A DNA stretch of 64,000 nt from Psococerastis gibbosa (taxonomy: Eukaryota; Arthropoda; Insecta; Psocodea; Psocidae): contig OZ020489.1 of NCBI GenBank assembly GCA_963971405.1, positions 44,780,510-44,844,509 on the forward strand, read 5' to 3'. How positions within the stretch are numbered: the stretch's first letter is position 1; each line of letters opens with the position of its first letter. Shown one piece after another: positions 44,591 through 56,000 of this stretch. The notes under the pieces are model-generated. The model had not been told where the DNA came from. It saw nothing but the letters and a program-made list of their open reading frames with translations, and ran no database searches. The translations under genes and the position numbers were made by a program.

Positions 44591-44914
44591 TATCAAAGAC
44601 CCGAACTATAAATTAATTTCTTTTGTAGAAATACAAGGTATCAGAGTAAAGACTGAAAAGTCGACGCCTGAAAACACCTCAAGACAACAACAACAAAACT
44701 ATTGACGTTGATGGAATCCCCGCCGTATGTGGAAACCCCGCCAGTTATTTAAATGCTATATCTCATTTGTGCATAAAAAATTGATGAGACTTTTGTTTTC
44801 AGGAAACTATTATGTAGATATTTAACTGATCTATTATAAATTAAGTTATAATATGGTAGATACTTATTATTATTGATGCAAAAATGAGGGGATATTGACA
44901 AGCGGAATAGCCGC
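44591..44914. repeat. Decayed MITE fragments before the palindrome
   Basis: The right end ATTGACGTTGATGGAATCCC at about 44702 belongs to the 44.9-kb palindrome family. From 44735 to 44914 a diverged copy of the outer MITE at 45088-46808 follows (TTTGTTTTCAGGAAACTATTATGTAGATA, ending GGATATTGACAAGCGGAATAG). Confidence 0.55.
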
Positions 44915-45058
44915 CTTAGGCGGGATTCCATCAACGTCAATAGTGATAGTAAATGTTTTCTCACGTGGTAGCAGACATTTTTAGACTGTCTAAAAATGTC
45001 TCCTACCACGTTACAAACATTTACTATCACTATTGACGTTGGTGGAATCCTCGCCTTA
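44915..45058. mobile_element. Perfectly centred palindromic MITE
   Basis: Arms meet with almost no loop at about 44986 (GACATTTTTAGACTGTCTAAAAATGTC). The outer parts read CCTTAGGCGGGATTCC and GGAATCCTCGCCTTAG. Each arm holds ACGTCAATAGTGATAGTAAATG or its complement. About 70-bp arms with few mismatches. A decayed copy lies at 36003-36118. Confidence 0.8.
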
Positions 45059-45173
45059 GATTAGACATGCCTAATTTAAAAAGCCAGTTAGGCGTGCATT
45101 CCACTGGTCAATATTCCGTCATTTGTGATTATAAAAAAAATTGAGATTTTTGTTTTAAGGAGACTATTATGTA

Positions 45174-46511
45174 GGGTAAGCCGCCCAGTAATGGGCACCC
45201 GTCCAGTAATGGGCACTTTCACACGAGTAACGTCATAAAATCTTTATTTTTCGATCTTTTCTTTTGAATTTTGCGCCAAATTAGATAATTATGTTGGCAT
45301 CTCTGAAGGGGCGGGAACAAACATGGCGACTGGCGCGTAAAAAGTTTGCCAAGTCTTACACGACGTTAAGGTAAGTAAAATTTTTATCCTTCTTCTACCA
45401 GAAAACGTTTAATTTTTTTTGCATTGCAAGTCATTCGCCATAGTCACTAATATGTTAATTTTAACTTATCCATAACTTAAAGGTCAAGTTTATACAATTT
45501 AAGTGTTTAAGGGGGGGGGGGGTGACCATTACTGGAATCTTATTTTAGCAAACCTGCCAGTAATGGGCACCTGGGTGCCCATTATTGGAAGTGTACAGAA
45601 GCTATAAATGGGCACTCATAAGCAATCTCTAGTAATTTGATTTGCTGTTAATTGTTCGTGCATTTTGTCAGTTCCACGTAATTAAAATGAGCCCAAACAA
45701 GAAAAAAGCATTTTTTTCATACACGGAGAATGCTATGCTGCAGTGCAGCAGGGAATGTCGATGAGTGAGGAACATAATGTTATTAAAAAGGGATGAAGAG
45801 AATGTAGCTACTAATAGGGAGAAGAAGGACCGTGAGACTGCAAAAGAGAAAGAGAAAGGGGAAAGAGAGATTGCAGAAAAGAAAGCGAAAAGGTCCCGAG
45901 GAATGGAGGAGAAGTAGGCGAAAATGCAACCAGGAAAGGGAGAAAAGCCACGAAAAAGAAGTTTGAAATATGCCTCACATACGACGAAGCTATGATGACG
46001 AGGGTGATTAAGCTATATCATTGCACGATGAGTCCTCGGATAGTAATTTTGTTAGTGAGGATGACAAAGAGGAAGAAGATAATAGGTACTCAATCAGTCA
46101 ATGGCAAGGTCACGAATGCCTTATCAAAGACCAACTTATTTAGAGGAATATGAAATTTGAGGGAATTTGTGTTGTACTAGGCTATTCCTTTACTAATATA
46201 AAGGATTGCCTCAGGCAGTCAAACTTGAGAATAAATTGCAGTTTTTATTATTCCTTACCATGACCAAAACTGGGGTGCCCAATGCTAGGACTACGGTGCC
46301 CGTTACTGGCATTTTTTTGCAGAAATATGTATGTTAATTTTTTAAAAAAAAAGTTTATGCAACAGTCAGTAAACATTCAGTAGAGTAACTAGTCCATACC
46401 CATAGCTTCAACCTACAAACGTGTAGTTACTCCAAACAATTAACAGTTGCTGGAAATAAATTAATGAAGTAAAAAATTCGTTAAGGGTGCCCATTACTGG
46501 GCGGTTTACCC
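45174..46511 (+). mobile_element. pogo-like DNA transposon, internally deleted, TA target site
   Basis: Ends GGGTAAGCCGCCCAGTAATG and CATTACTGGGCGGTTTACCC are inverted repeats of about 26 bp with one mismatch, flanked by TA on both sides (45172-45173, 46512-46513). At least eight boxes of CCAGTAATGGGCACC type lie in both orientations, clustered in the first 430 bp and the last 240 bp. From ATG at 45687 a decayed frame gives KKKAFFSYTENAML, QQGMSMSEEH, then a Lys/Glu-rich tail and DESSDSNFVSEDDKEEED. This looks like the two ends of a pogo transposase with the DDE core deleted. Confidence 0.8.
45687..46100 (+). pseudogene. Remnant of pogo-type transposase
   Basis: The N-terminal part resembles the helix-turn-helix start of pogo proteins (SYTENAMLQ then AVQQGMSMSEE, across a frameshift). 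A charged KEKEKGEREIAEKKAKR run and an acidic tail follow. The catalytic region is absent and stops occur near 45775 and 45915. Assignment rests on ends, TA target and general pattern. Confidence 0.5.
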
Positions 46512-46520
46512 TAGATACTT

Positions 46521-46704
46521 CTTCTTCTTAGGGTTACAATCTTAGCGATTGGTTGGCAGCAACTCCCTGCATATCGTCCTCCAGTTTACTCGGTCCTCGA
46601 TCTTCCTCTTCAGTTCTTGATATGATATTGCTCCTGCGTCTTCTTTTACTTGATCCATGAATTCCTTCCTCGGCCGTCCTCTTCGGTTATTTCCCTCTAC
46701 TGTG
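46521..46704 (-). pseudogene. LINE 3' tail inserted in the MITE
   Basis: On the minus strand: NRRGRPRKEFMDQVKEDAGA, then ELKRKIEDRVNWRTICREL, closing with an AAGAAGAAG tail. TAGATACTT lies on both sides (46512-46520 and 46705-46713), a 9-bp target duplication. Sister of 20105-20300. It hit the MITE next to the pogo-like element. Confidence 0.8.
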
Positions 46705-46884
46705 TAGATACTTAACTTATCTATTATAATAGTCTCCTTAAAACAAAAATCTCAACCTTTTCTTTAATCACAAATGACGGAATATTGACCAGTGGAATAC
46801 ACGCCTTACACGAATATGAAAGATCCGGGGAAAAACAATGAAATGTCAATAGGCAGCAATGAGCAATATTACGAATAAAATTGG

Positions 46885-47212
46885 CACCCTAAAATTAAGT
46901 AAATTTACTTTTTATTTTTTATTTCAGCAAGTTATAAACAAATTGGCTCATTTAAGTTGTTGAAGACTACTTCGTGTACGGTATCAGATAATCGGGTATT
47001 TTTTCTTTTCGGTTTTGTAGTTTTTTCAAAATTTCTATTTTACACGAAATTTTAGTCCCAATATAAATTATGAAGGAACTATGGTACGGTACCAAACATT
47101 TAACATTTCCTATTATATGATGCATACCTAGTCTTCTACAACTTACATGAGCCGTATCTTTAATCAGCTTAAAAAAAATATAAAGCCAATAAAAACAACC
47201 AATTCTGGGGTG
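46885..47212. mobile_element. MITE with CACCC(T/C).AAATT ends
   Basis: Starts CACCCTAAAATTAAG and ends CCAATTCTGGGGTG. Inner blocks GTTGAAGACTACTTCGTG and CTAGTCTTCTACAACTTACATG pair with each other and resemble the 4375-4757 and 7093-7375 elements. It has no frame. The shared inner core with different ends suggests related families. Confidence 0.65.
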
Positions 47213-49915
47213 TTAATGTTCTACGTAACATGTCCGCCGCTTAAAACTAAAATAATAACACAACTTTCGTTTAGACTCAATAGTCGGTCCACACTTTACT
47301 TATAAAATGGCTAGAAATTATAAATATCATTAAAAACTGGTACCTACATGACGTATTAAAAGGGGTATCTAGGCCTAGGCCGAGGCCTAGAAACTTTGTA
47401 ATAGAAGAGTTTAGGTATATAAGGTAATAGGTAGGTAGTAGAAAACAAAATGGCCAAATTATAAGTTTGTAAATATTTATTTATAGATTAAAATAATATA
47501 GTTCTATTTGGAGGCGTAAAACATGTACACAAATCAACTGTAACACGCAAGTCGAAACAAAAAACACAAGGAGCACCAGGGTTATACCATTATAGCCTAC
47601 TTCCTAAGAGAGAGCCCATATTTTTTTTTCTGGGGTGAAAGTGGTCCATAAGGTGTAGCATAGAGTAGTTAGTAGGCTATCCCCTCGTCAGGGAACGCCT
47701 AATTTCCAAGGCCCATCACAATACTATTAAGTTCCTATTAAATTATTAAATGCCACCTGACATTAGGGTTAGGTTTCACATAGGGCGTGAGAATGTACTT
47801 CAACACAATACGATTTACAATGCTATTAAGTGTTTAATTGTCTTTAGGCTATGCAGTTGAAATAATATCTCAATATATAGGAAAGGAATATTTCACATTT
47901 TATAGCTATCAAACTTAAAAAAATGTTAATTTTCTAGGCTTTGTTGAAATACACAAGCTAAAAATGATAAAAGTGTGTATTTTACACACAAAGGTTTTCA
48001 AAATTATCTCTTTGGCCTGAGGCACATAAACAGGATGGATAACATAGAAATAGAAGGTACAGGAAGGAAGGAGAGGAACGCCAACAAGTACAGAAACGAA
48101 ATTGAGGACGATGTTAGGACCAGGCAAATGTGGGCCCGTTATACAACGACGGTTCCTGTTGCCGACGTTTTTTTTATTGTGGCATTGGGTAACATAACAG
48201 CATGAAAGTTCCCTTAGACACGTCAGCTCATAGAAATCTTCTAACGTAGACTCGCATAAGTTCGCACCAACCATTCACTAATTCCCACAATAAAAAAACC
48301 AGACGTAAAAATGAAAACAATACATTTTTAGAATGGAAAATGCTACTCCAAATTGTTTTGTTTACCTTTTTAACACCAGAAGTTATTTTGCAAACTACGA
48401 TATCCACAAGAGCCATCATTCACGGATCAGTGAGACAAGCCAAATGGACTACTTTCGTACAGTATAGAAATCCGTAGACAAACGACTTCAAATTTGATTT
48501 GTTGGCCGCAAAAAACTTACGTAATGAAAATGTCCATTAGAAACGGGTCTGTCAAGTCCCTTGGGGCCCATGCCTGCGGCTCCAACCTATGGACAGCTTC
48601 TTTTCGTATTGCAAATTTCTTCTACCTATCTACCATCACTTAAAGTCTCGGTAAGGAATTCTGCACGGCACCGGCAGACATTGATGGTTAGCGGTGCTGT
48701 CCCGTATGTCTTACGGACACGCTTCAAGTGATGGTGGAGCCGGGCCTAAGTGGATGCCAACAAATTCGAAAATTATTACTTCTTTACTAGCCAGACAATT
48801 GAAATACATAGAACTGTGGCGCTATCTCAAAAAAGGCTCAATGTGGAGCAGACATTTTGGATTTGAACATGAAATTGAATATCTATTATAGAATCTCGGA
48901 TCTTTAGACATTTGTCTTGTTAGGCGTAAAACGAAATTTATAGTTATGTAAACTGTGGAAATAATACGCTGAGGCACTACTTGGTGTTATTACTGCGAGT
49001 AAAAGCATAAAAAAATTATTTTTAGTTGCGTTGACAACCGAACGAAATGTCGCAACATGGCGCACGTCGGGATATTCAATGGCTGTAGTATAAATTAATA
49101 TAAATAAAAAATATGCAACACTCATATTGGCATGAAGTGTACGCCGATGGCAGTGGTACGCCTCTGGATGGCTTGACATACTTTGGGCCTGGTGTGTTGA
49201 ACCTGCTGACAATGAGAACCTAGTTGGTTAGTATTGTACAGCGGGGAGTCAGGACAGGAAGGACGACATCAGGCCCGGAGGGCCACGCCAATCCGGAGGG
49301 CGGAGATTCTGGCCTGTACCTGTTGTCCCAAATATATCTCCTGAGAAACGATCAACTCATGTCTTCTCATTCGTAGGGTAAGTTCCTTTTACGACATAAA
49401 GTAAATGTTATATGGTACCTCAGATTCACCCTGACCTCTGAATCTGAGGAATCATACGACATTGCCTTCACAGTGGCGCCAAGAGAGCATCTAGTTAAAT
49501 TTATTACAAGTAATAAGTCCTGGCGGAGTGAGAAAGCGATGGTGCGATATGTTGGCCGTCCTCTCCACAACACTGTAGTCAAAGGAACACCTGAAAAAAA
49601 ATCTCACGCGTCACACTTGGGCGACTGCAGCTTATTATTGATAGTGGTTTGGTTTTTTGTCTTGTCCCTCTGACTCAGCTAATTGTGAATGAAGGCCATT
49701 AGTCAGACACAGAGCATAATAGACGAGATACTAGTGACTTCGCGGTAATTTATTTTAATGAACAAACAATAAATAAGCATTATTAAAACTTGTTGTGTAA
49801 GCCCAAATAAACGTTAAAGAACCGGTACATGCTTTCATTTTTTAAATTTATGAATTAGTATAGGTACCGAGTAAGATAATAAAAATAGTTCCATAGTAAA
49901 GCATTATTTCTCATA
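47213..49915. other. Non-coding stretch, possible Ubr 3' region
   Basis: No recognisable exon. The last Ubr exon (expected motif YGETDQGLRRGNPLHL) was looked for on the minus strand and not found. Frames at 47975-48205 (plus) and 48904-49212 (minus) have no known domain. G+C rises at about 49250-49310 without a clear frame. Confidence 0.5.
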
Positions 49916-49917
49916 AA

Positions 49918-50055
49918 GATGACTTTTGTTCAAAACCAAAACTTTGCTTGGAAAAGCAACCAGTTCGGCTTGTTACTCTATTTAGCACTTAAAACAAACC
50001 TGAAGTTGGAAAGCATTGATAGAACGGTTCGGCAGAAAAATATTTTTTTGCCACT
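49918..50055 (+). repeat. DNA transposon family C, internal fragment
   Basis: CAAAACCAAAACTTTGCTTGG, AAAGCAACCAG, GGCTTGTTACTC, TTTAGCACTTAAAACAAACC and GATAGAACGGTT align with about 15725-15830 of family C copy 1. Both ends are missing. Confidence 0.6.
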
Positions 50056-50226
50056 TTGAAAATTGAGTTACCTATTCCCTATTTGCTGACTAAATCTACG
50101 AGGGGATGATTGTGAAAAATCGGGTTGACCAAGTGTCAAACCGTTAATAAGGCGTAATTGTGTTAGCAGGTTCCCTCTGTAGATAGCAGTTCTTGTGCTC
50201 AATGTTATTTTCTAATATTAGTAGGT

Positions 50227-50476
50227 AAAGTAAATTCGTGTCGGGGTGGTACTACTCGTGGTACAGGAGTTTTCAGGTTGCATAAACAGCCTCCTGTTTA
50301 ACCTATCGACAGTCAGGGAAGACTGCCGGGACCGCCGGCTTTACATGCCCTCCGAAGCATGGTAGTCAGAAGATAAATAATTGTACCACTAGAAAATTTT
50401 GGCATTCGGGTGGGACTCGAACCAGTCACCTTCTGGATGATAGTCCGAGTCGTTATCTCTACGCCATTCTGACTAC
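50227..50476 (-). mobile_element. tRNA-derived SINE with 11-bp target duplication
   Basis: On the minus strand the head reads GTCAGAATGGCGTAGAGATAACG (A-box type) and, 30 bases on, GGTGACTGGTTCGAGTCCCACC (B-box, near perfect). A tRNA-unrelated body with GCCGGCGGTCCCGGCAG follows. The 250-bp element is flanked by TATTAGTAGGT at 50216-50226 and 50477-50487, an exact 11-bp duplication. No poly(A); the 3' end is AT-rich. Confidence 0.9.
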
Positions 50477-50489
50477 TATTAGTAGGTTT

Positions 50490-51020
50490 CTTAGACAAAG
50501 CTAATAAATTGTTAAATGTCTATGTGAGTTTGACTAACTCTATTACAGAAAGAAAGACATGGAAAAATGGACTTAAACGGGCTTCGAATCCGAGTTTACA
50601 CAGTGCCGCGGTGGTATACTAACCCAAGCACCTAAACCGTCTCTATTTCCCCTGCCTGTAGATGCTTTATACTATAGATGTTAAATGATAACATGCAATA
50701 TTGTCACTAACTCTAGTTGCAGTAATACGTTTTAACAAAACGCTTATATTTTATTGTTTGCTCACAGAGCACTAGTTAACTCATTCAGTATTTAGTGCGT
50801 CACTGCCTACTAAATATATTACAATTCATCAAAGGTAAAAATAACAATATCCTAATAATTTTATCACGTTAGCACAACATCAAATTTTAGTAACAAATCT
50901 GCTGAGCAAACTATTTGACAAATGGTGATTTAAATTGGAGTAAGTAACCCTTGAAAGAGACGCGAGCAGTATTTAACAATTAGATTTAAAAACAAACAAA
51001 CAATTTCCATTGACTATTAA
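50490..51020. other. Non-coding stretch with a weak tRNA-like segment
   Basis: At about 50580-50655 (minus) a GGATTCGAAGCCCG B-box-like motif follows TTGGGTTAGTATACC. No cloverleaf could be drawn by eye. The rest is AT-rich without genes. Confidence 0.35.
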
Positions 51021-51021
51021 G

Positions 51022-51369
51022 AGGAAGGTGACCGTTGACATTGGCCTTCCATGGCAAATAGGTTCGATTATATTTTCTATTTAATTTAATACGGTGCTTA
51101 AGTTATGACGATTTTGTCTCTTCAATAAGTAGAGCACTGCTTCATACATAGTACTGCGAGAAATTTTCTAGTTTTGGCGTCCATGAAACTGATAAGCGAC
51201 AGACATTTAGCGAATTATCAAATTCACGGGAAAAAAAAAATTATTCCTCTACCAAATCTGAATAAGTTAAGTATCAACTTAATAATAATTATTAATAATT
51301 AATAAATAATATAAACCGTCCCATATTGGAGTGATTTAGGGGAGGCCAATGTCAACGGTAAACTTCCTT
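51022..51369. mobile_element. DNA element with ~30-bp inverted ends
   Basis: Ends GGAAGGTGACCGTTGACATTGG and CCAATGTCAACGGTAAACTTCC pair over about 30 bp with three or four mismatches. It is 348 bp, AT-rich inside, no frame. Target duplication not resolved. Confidence 0.7.
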
Positions 51370-52930
51370 CAAAATGTGTGCCAAAATAGTGTAGGAGAGA
51401 CCACAAAACAGTGTGAAACTGGCTTATATACGGTACTAATCCATTGTTCAATTTTTAGAGCATAACTTTTAGAATTTGCTGGGGTACTCACAAACCTGTG
51501 GTAAAGTGAAAAAAAATTAGGAATTGCAATAAGAGTAAATAAATAAACAAAATTTCCCTTTTATTTCATGTTCATGTATGTACTATTCTTCTCCGACTTT
51601 TTTCACTTCACTAGAGTAGTCCTCGCACAAGATGGAAAGAAGAACTCATCCGGAAATAAGATTAATTTCTTCTAAATAAACCCCAATGAATGTAAATTCA
51701 TTCACAAGAATAACAGTGGATAATTAATTTAAATATTTTTTTAAAAAATAGCAGATATTAATTGCTGTTCCTTTTTGCATAAGATTAACCTTTTTCTGGA
51801 CTCAGCAATGCCAACATGGGAAAAACAAAATGAATATCGTATGCTGAGTTAACTCCCGTATTCAAACGGTTTAAATAATTCCTCGGGTTGGTTATTCGTT
51901 TGGTTTTGTGTTAGGGCTGCATGCATGTGAGTACCTCCATCACCTGCTACAAATCTGCCTCATATCAGAATGAAAACAAACGGAAATTTCACATCTTTCA
52001 AGTGTCACGATATAGCTACAATATAATAGTTGGTGTTTAAACGCTGTGAGTCTAGTACTACTACATACAAAGTTTATAAGTGCTGCCACGGGGTGGACAT
52101 AAGACTTGTGCTGCCTTCTACAGCCCGAGCAATTTCTTCATAGAGGTGGTGACCCAACCACCCTCGCTTCAAACGCTCGTACTTATCCTGACATAAGGTT
52201 AGGGGGTTGCCTCTTCGAAGGAGTTGATCTGTTTCACCATACCTTCAACATAAATGAATATTATCTTCGTATGATTAGATTCTTAGATCAAAACAAATTA
52301 ATACATTTCAGTTGTTTTCTGCATGCTCTTAGTTTTAGAATACCATTTATGTCGGTATATCTTTATGTCTGTATTATTTACAAATACGCTTAGAATGAGA
52401 GAATGAGAGTATTTAAGTTAAGCTAACTTTTTGTTTTTGTTTTTCTGACTATGTACTGTATTTTGGAAATGGTATTGATTTTTTTGTTAGACAGAAAAAG
52501 ACTTTCTAGTCTTAAGCCCCGCCCCGTAAATATAAGACGTTTATATTATTTTCTCTTATTTTTTAAAAATTTTACAGCCATTTTTTATGCATTGTATTAT
52601 TCCAACATTCTAAACTGTTATAAATTAATAGGGGGCTCCAGCACGGGTTAATCCTTTTGGGTCCCCCTACCACCAATTATTGAAATATGCTGTTGACATG
52701 TTATAATGCTGTAAATTATTATATAGTATAATATTATATTACTGTATTGTATATTACTACTAAGTATTATCAGGATTATTCAATATTAAGAGCAACTACC
52801 GCGGTATAAGACTACCGCCGTTTTCTTAAAAAAAAAAGTATTTTTTCCCAGGATATATCGATCGTGGCAAATGTATCCTCACAGTTTCTTCACAGAGCCA
52901 TTTATTACTTGTAAAAAACCTGCAGGTGGA
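51370..52930. other. Ubr last visible intron or flank; nothing recognised
   Basis: AT-rich. Plus-strand frames at 52106-52393 and 52451-52651 have no domain. The 3' terminal Ubr exon is expected on the minus strand at or beyond this region but is not seen. Confidence 0.5.
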
Positions 52931-52935
52931 ATTAC

Positions 52936-53087
52936 CTGTCAAGGTACGGCGCAGTCGTAAAGCAGCCGCGACTTTGCGTGGCCAACATGAGGATTTCGCA
53001 CTCGCGCACGCGCAGAAAGATTCCGACTCCAGCGCCACACCTGTGTGCATGATACGTGCATGCACCTACTGACTGCTTATTCAGCTC
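52936..53087 (-). CDS. Ubr1: Ubr exon i (152 nt), last one seen
   Basis: Acceptor TATTCCAG, donor GTAATT after GACAG, phase 2. Encodes ELNKQSVGACTYHAHRCGAG, VGIFLRVRECEILMLA and GCFTTAPYLD, nearly colinear with human UBR2. The next exon should start with the DYGETDQGLRRGN block but is not found. Confidence 0.94.
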
Positions 53088-56000
53088 CTGGAATATTGAA
53101 ATAACGACATTACTTTCTATGGAAACTAATATCAAAATAAGAAACCAGAGATGTACCTTAGAATTGTGCAAACCTGCAGTAAACAGATCAACAGCCGCGG
53201 TAAGGTCCCCACAGTAGGGTTGAGTGGCCCCTGGTCCGCCGGATAATAAAACCTTAATTATGTTGAGCCTCGAACCTAGACCTTCCAGTTCATAGTACAG
53301 GCACCAGGTACAGGTAAAACTAACAGTAGGAAACTTGGACCCTACGAATTAGGGTAAACAAAGTCTTTGTCGTCAGCCCAAAGATAATAGAAGGGATGGC
53401 TCTTAACCATAAGCTAGGCAAAGCCGTTAGCGGGGAAACTTAGGCAGAAATGGGTAAGGTGGTCAAAGGAAATGTTTGTTGGGTTCCAACATAAATAAGA
53501 AAATAGCGCCAATTGAAAAACAAACAAACAATTAAAAATTCAACAGGCAGGGCTGGCAACAGAATTACAGCGCAGTAAGTTTTGCACACTTGACCTTGCT
53601 CCTCTGGGAATCTTAACATCTTTATTTTGCCTGGATTTAGCTTATGGCCAGACCAACCAAGCTTTATCACGGTCACAACCATTTGCCGCTTCATTGCATG
53701 CGCTGCAGCTGCACATCTTACCCGCCTGCGTCAACCGCAATTAAAAGTTGCAACCAGCAGCTCGCACAGCTCCATATAGCCCGTCAGAGGACAAGATTAG
53801 AAATGAAAAGAAGTGATGAGAAGGGACTTCAGGGTGGAAGAACCACAGGTGAAGACAGCGAGAATGAGACTGCAGTGGTTCGGACACGTAAAACGAATGG
53901 AAAGGAAATGGCAAGAGGAAGAAATAGCGGGAACACAAAGAAGACGACGACCAAGGAAGAGATTTTTATAATTATAATTAATGGCCAACTAGCCGCGAGG
54001 GATAGACTCACAGTTGTCATTCGTCAAGGTTTGGGGTACTCGGTCACGGAAGTAAGGGGCATTATGGCGATGTTACTTGAACTAGGGGGTGATTCTACGA
54101 ACATCGGAAGGATTCATGTCCGAAGTACAAAACTCCTTAAATATTGAAAAAAAATATATTTCCTAATCCATCAATATTATCTAATTTTATTTTTTCAAAA
54201 GATTCCATTGGTATAAATTGTTACATTCATGATAAATTAAATACAAATTCCATTTTGTATACCCAAATTGTCCGCTCCATAGATGTCCGGAACGCTTCCA
54301 TGAGCAGAAGATTAAGTTTTATTGTGATTTGAGTAGTGTAGAAAAGTATTGAAGTTAGCTAATAGCACACGAACATTTCCATAATTTAAATAATCAAAAT
54401 ATTTTTGCGCGGCCTTTAACCCAGAAAATAATAATAAAATTTGGACATTGGTTTTTTCCGCTCCGTAGATGTATTAAAGTTAATGAAGATATGGTACATT
54501 TAAAAAAACGCGCGGGACGTGGTTTCGGTGATTTTACATCCAGGACAATTTTAATTCTGTAATGGCACTGTTGTTTTATTCTGGCGGGATTCGTGGACGA
54601 CAATTTATAGACTTTTTGACTTCTGCAAGATAGCGTACCTTAATTCCATGTCAACTCCATAGAATAGATTTAGCACTAAATCAAGGTCACAAAAAGTAGC
54701 TTATAATGAGAAAAGGGCAAGATTGTATTGGTCAGAAGCAAATATAGGCTACGGGTGACGCATTCCATTAGCGGGAAGAGGTCTTAAATTGCATTGTTCG
54801 TAAAGCGGCACCTCCATAGACTCCATTGATCTACGGAGCGGACATAAGGGAAGAGAAGAAACTTGTGACACAGTTGAGGAAGTTCATGTTTTGAGCGACG
54901 GACCAGGCAAACAATACCGGAATAAGACATTCTTCTTCTACGTTTGGAATGAAGTTCTGAAGAAATTTATCCAAGCAAAGCGAGCCAGTTGAAACTATTC
55001 GAAGGCAGGTCACGGAAAAGGACTAGGGCTGACGGGCTAGAGAGGACTGCAGATAGAGTATGCATCTATAAACGCAAGTCGGTTTCGTTGGTCTAAGCAA
55101 CCAAAAGTGCCCAATTATTATCTTGAGGACCTAATTCAAAAATATTCGCTCCTATCCTTGTGGGAACTAGGAGGCTGTTTTCTTTTTGATTTATATACAT
55201 TTTTTTATAAAATACTCAATGATTCCTCTGCAATGTGTTTTTTCACTAAACCCAGATACAGCCAAGGTTAATTCGACTTCATAGAATACCAGTGTCCAAT
55301 CCGTGAACGCGAAGAATAGAAAATTAAAAATATGCAACAAATACTGCTTATTTATCGCTGCTGACCAGCTGCAAGTTATTTACTAATGTATTTTTTTAAT
55401 CTCAAGTAAAAACAAAATTAAATTTTGAAATTGAAAAAAAAAATTTAATTTAATTAAATCCTTCCGATGTTCGTAGAATCACCCAATGGTATCATCGGTC
55501 CTGCAATGCCTTACAAGGGAGTTGGATGATTTAGGAGTAACTAAATTTGTGCTGTACCTCGGTCTGCTATTGGCTTAGCCAAGTGGCCATATTAAAAAAA
55601 CAAAAACAAAAAAACGGCCAACCTTGCCCTGCCAACGGCCTCATCGGGTTTCAGACATTATAGGTATGGTATTGCCTCCACATTAATTTCTAGCTATTGG
55701 CAAACTGGTTCGCTCTTCGATGTCAGTCCACACCGACTACAAGTGCCAATGGGCAAGGTAAGATATTTGTAAAAGGTGCTACCTCAACTTAACAAAGTAT
55801 GGGGACGAGTCCCAAGGAAGAGATAGAGAAACACTGTTTGGACGACCTCAGGAGAATGGGAATAATACTAAAGGAAGTGTTTAATAATCAGAAGTGGAGA
55901 AACTGGAGGGAATGGAGAAGGCTCACGTATCTCATCCGGGCAACTTGAGCAGATTATTATAGATGTGGATGAGGGAAACGCCTGGTACGGGTAGTCTGAC

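Larger units (their letters stand above)
45088..46808. mobile_element. Foldback MITE that hosts two later insertions
   Basis: Inverted arms at 45088-45171 (TTAGGCGTGCATTCCACTGG, TTGTTTTAAGGAGACTATTATG) and 46705-46808 (CATAATAGTCTCC reversed as TATAATAGTCTCCTTAAAAC, ending CCAGTGGAATACACGCCTTA). Removing a pogo-like element and a LINE tail leaves about 200 bp. It adjoins the palindrome at 44915-45058, whose ends also resemble GGCG-ATTCCA. Confidence 0.75.

Noticed and set aside
48904-49212. 102-residue minus-strand frame as candidate Ubr last exon
   Set aside because: It lacks the GETDQGLRRGN block and any resemblance to the UBR C-terminus.
50580-50655. Possible tRNA gene on the minus strand
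   Set aside because: A B-box-like motif is present, but no acceptor stem or cloverleaf could be drawn; at most a SINE relic.
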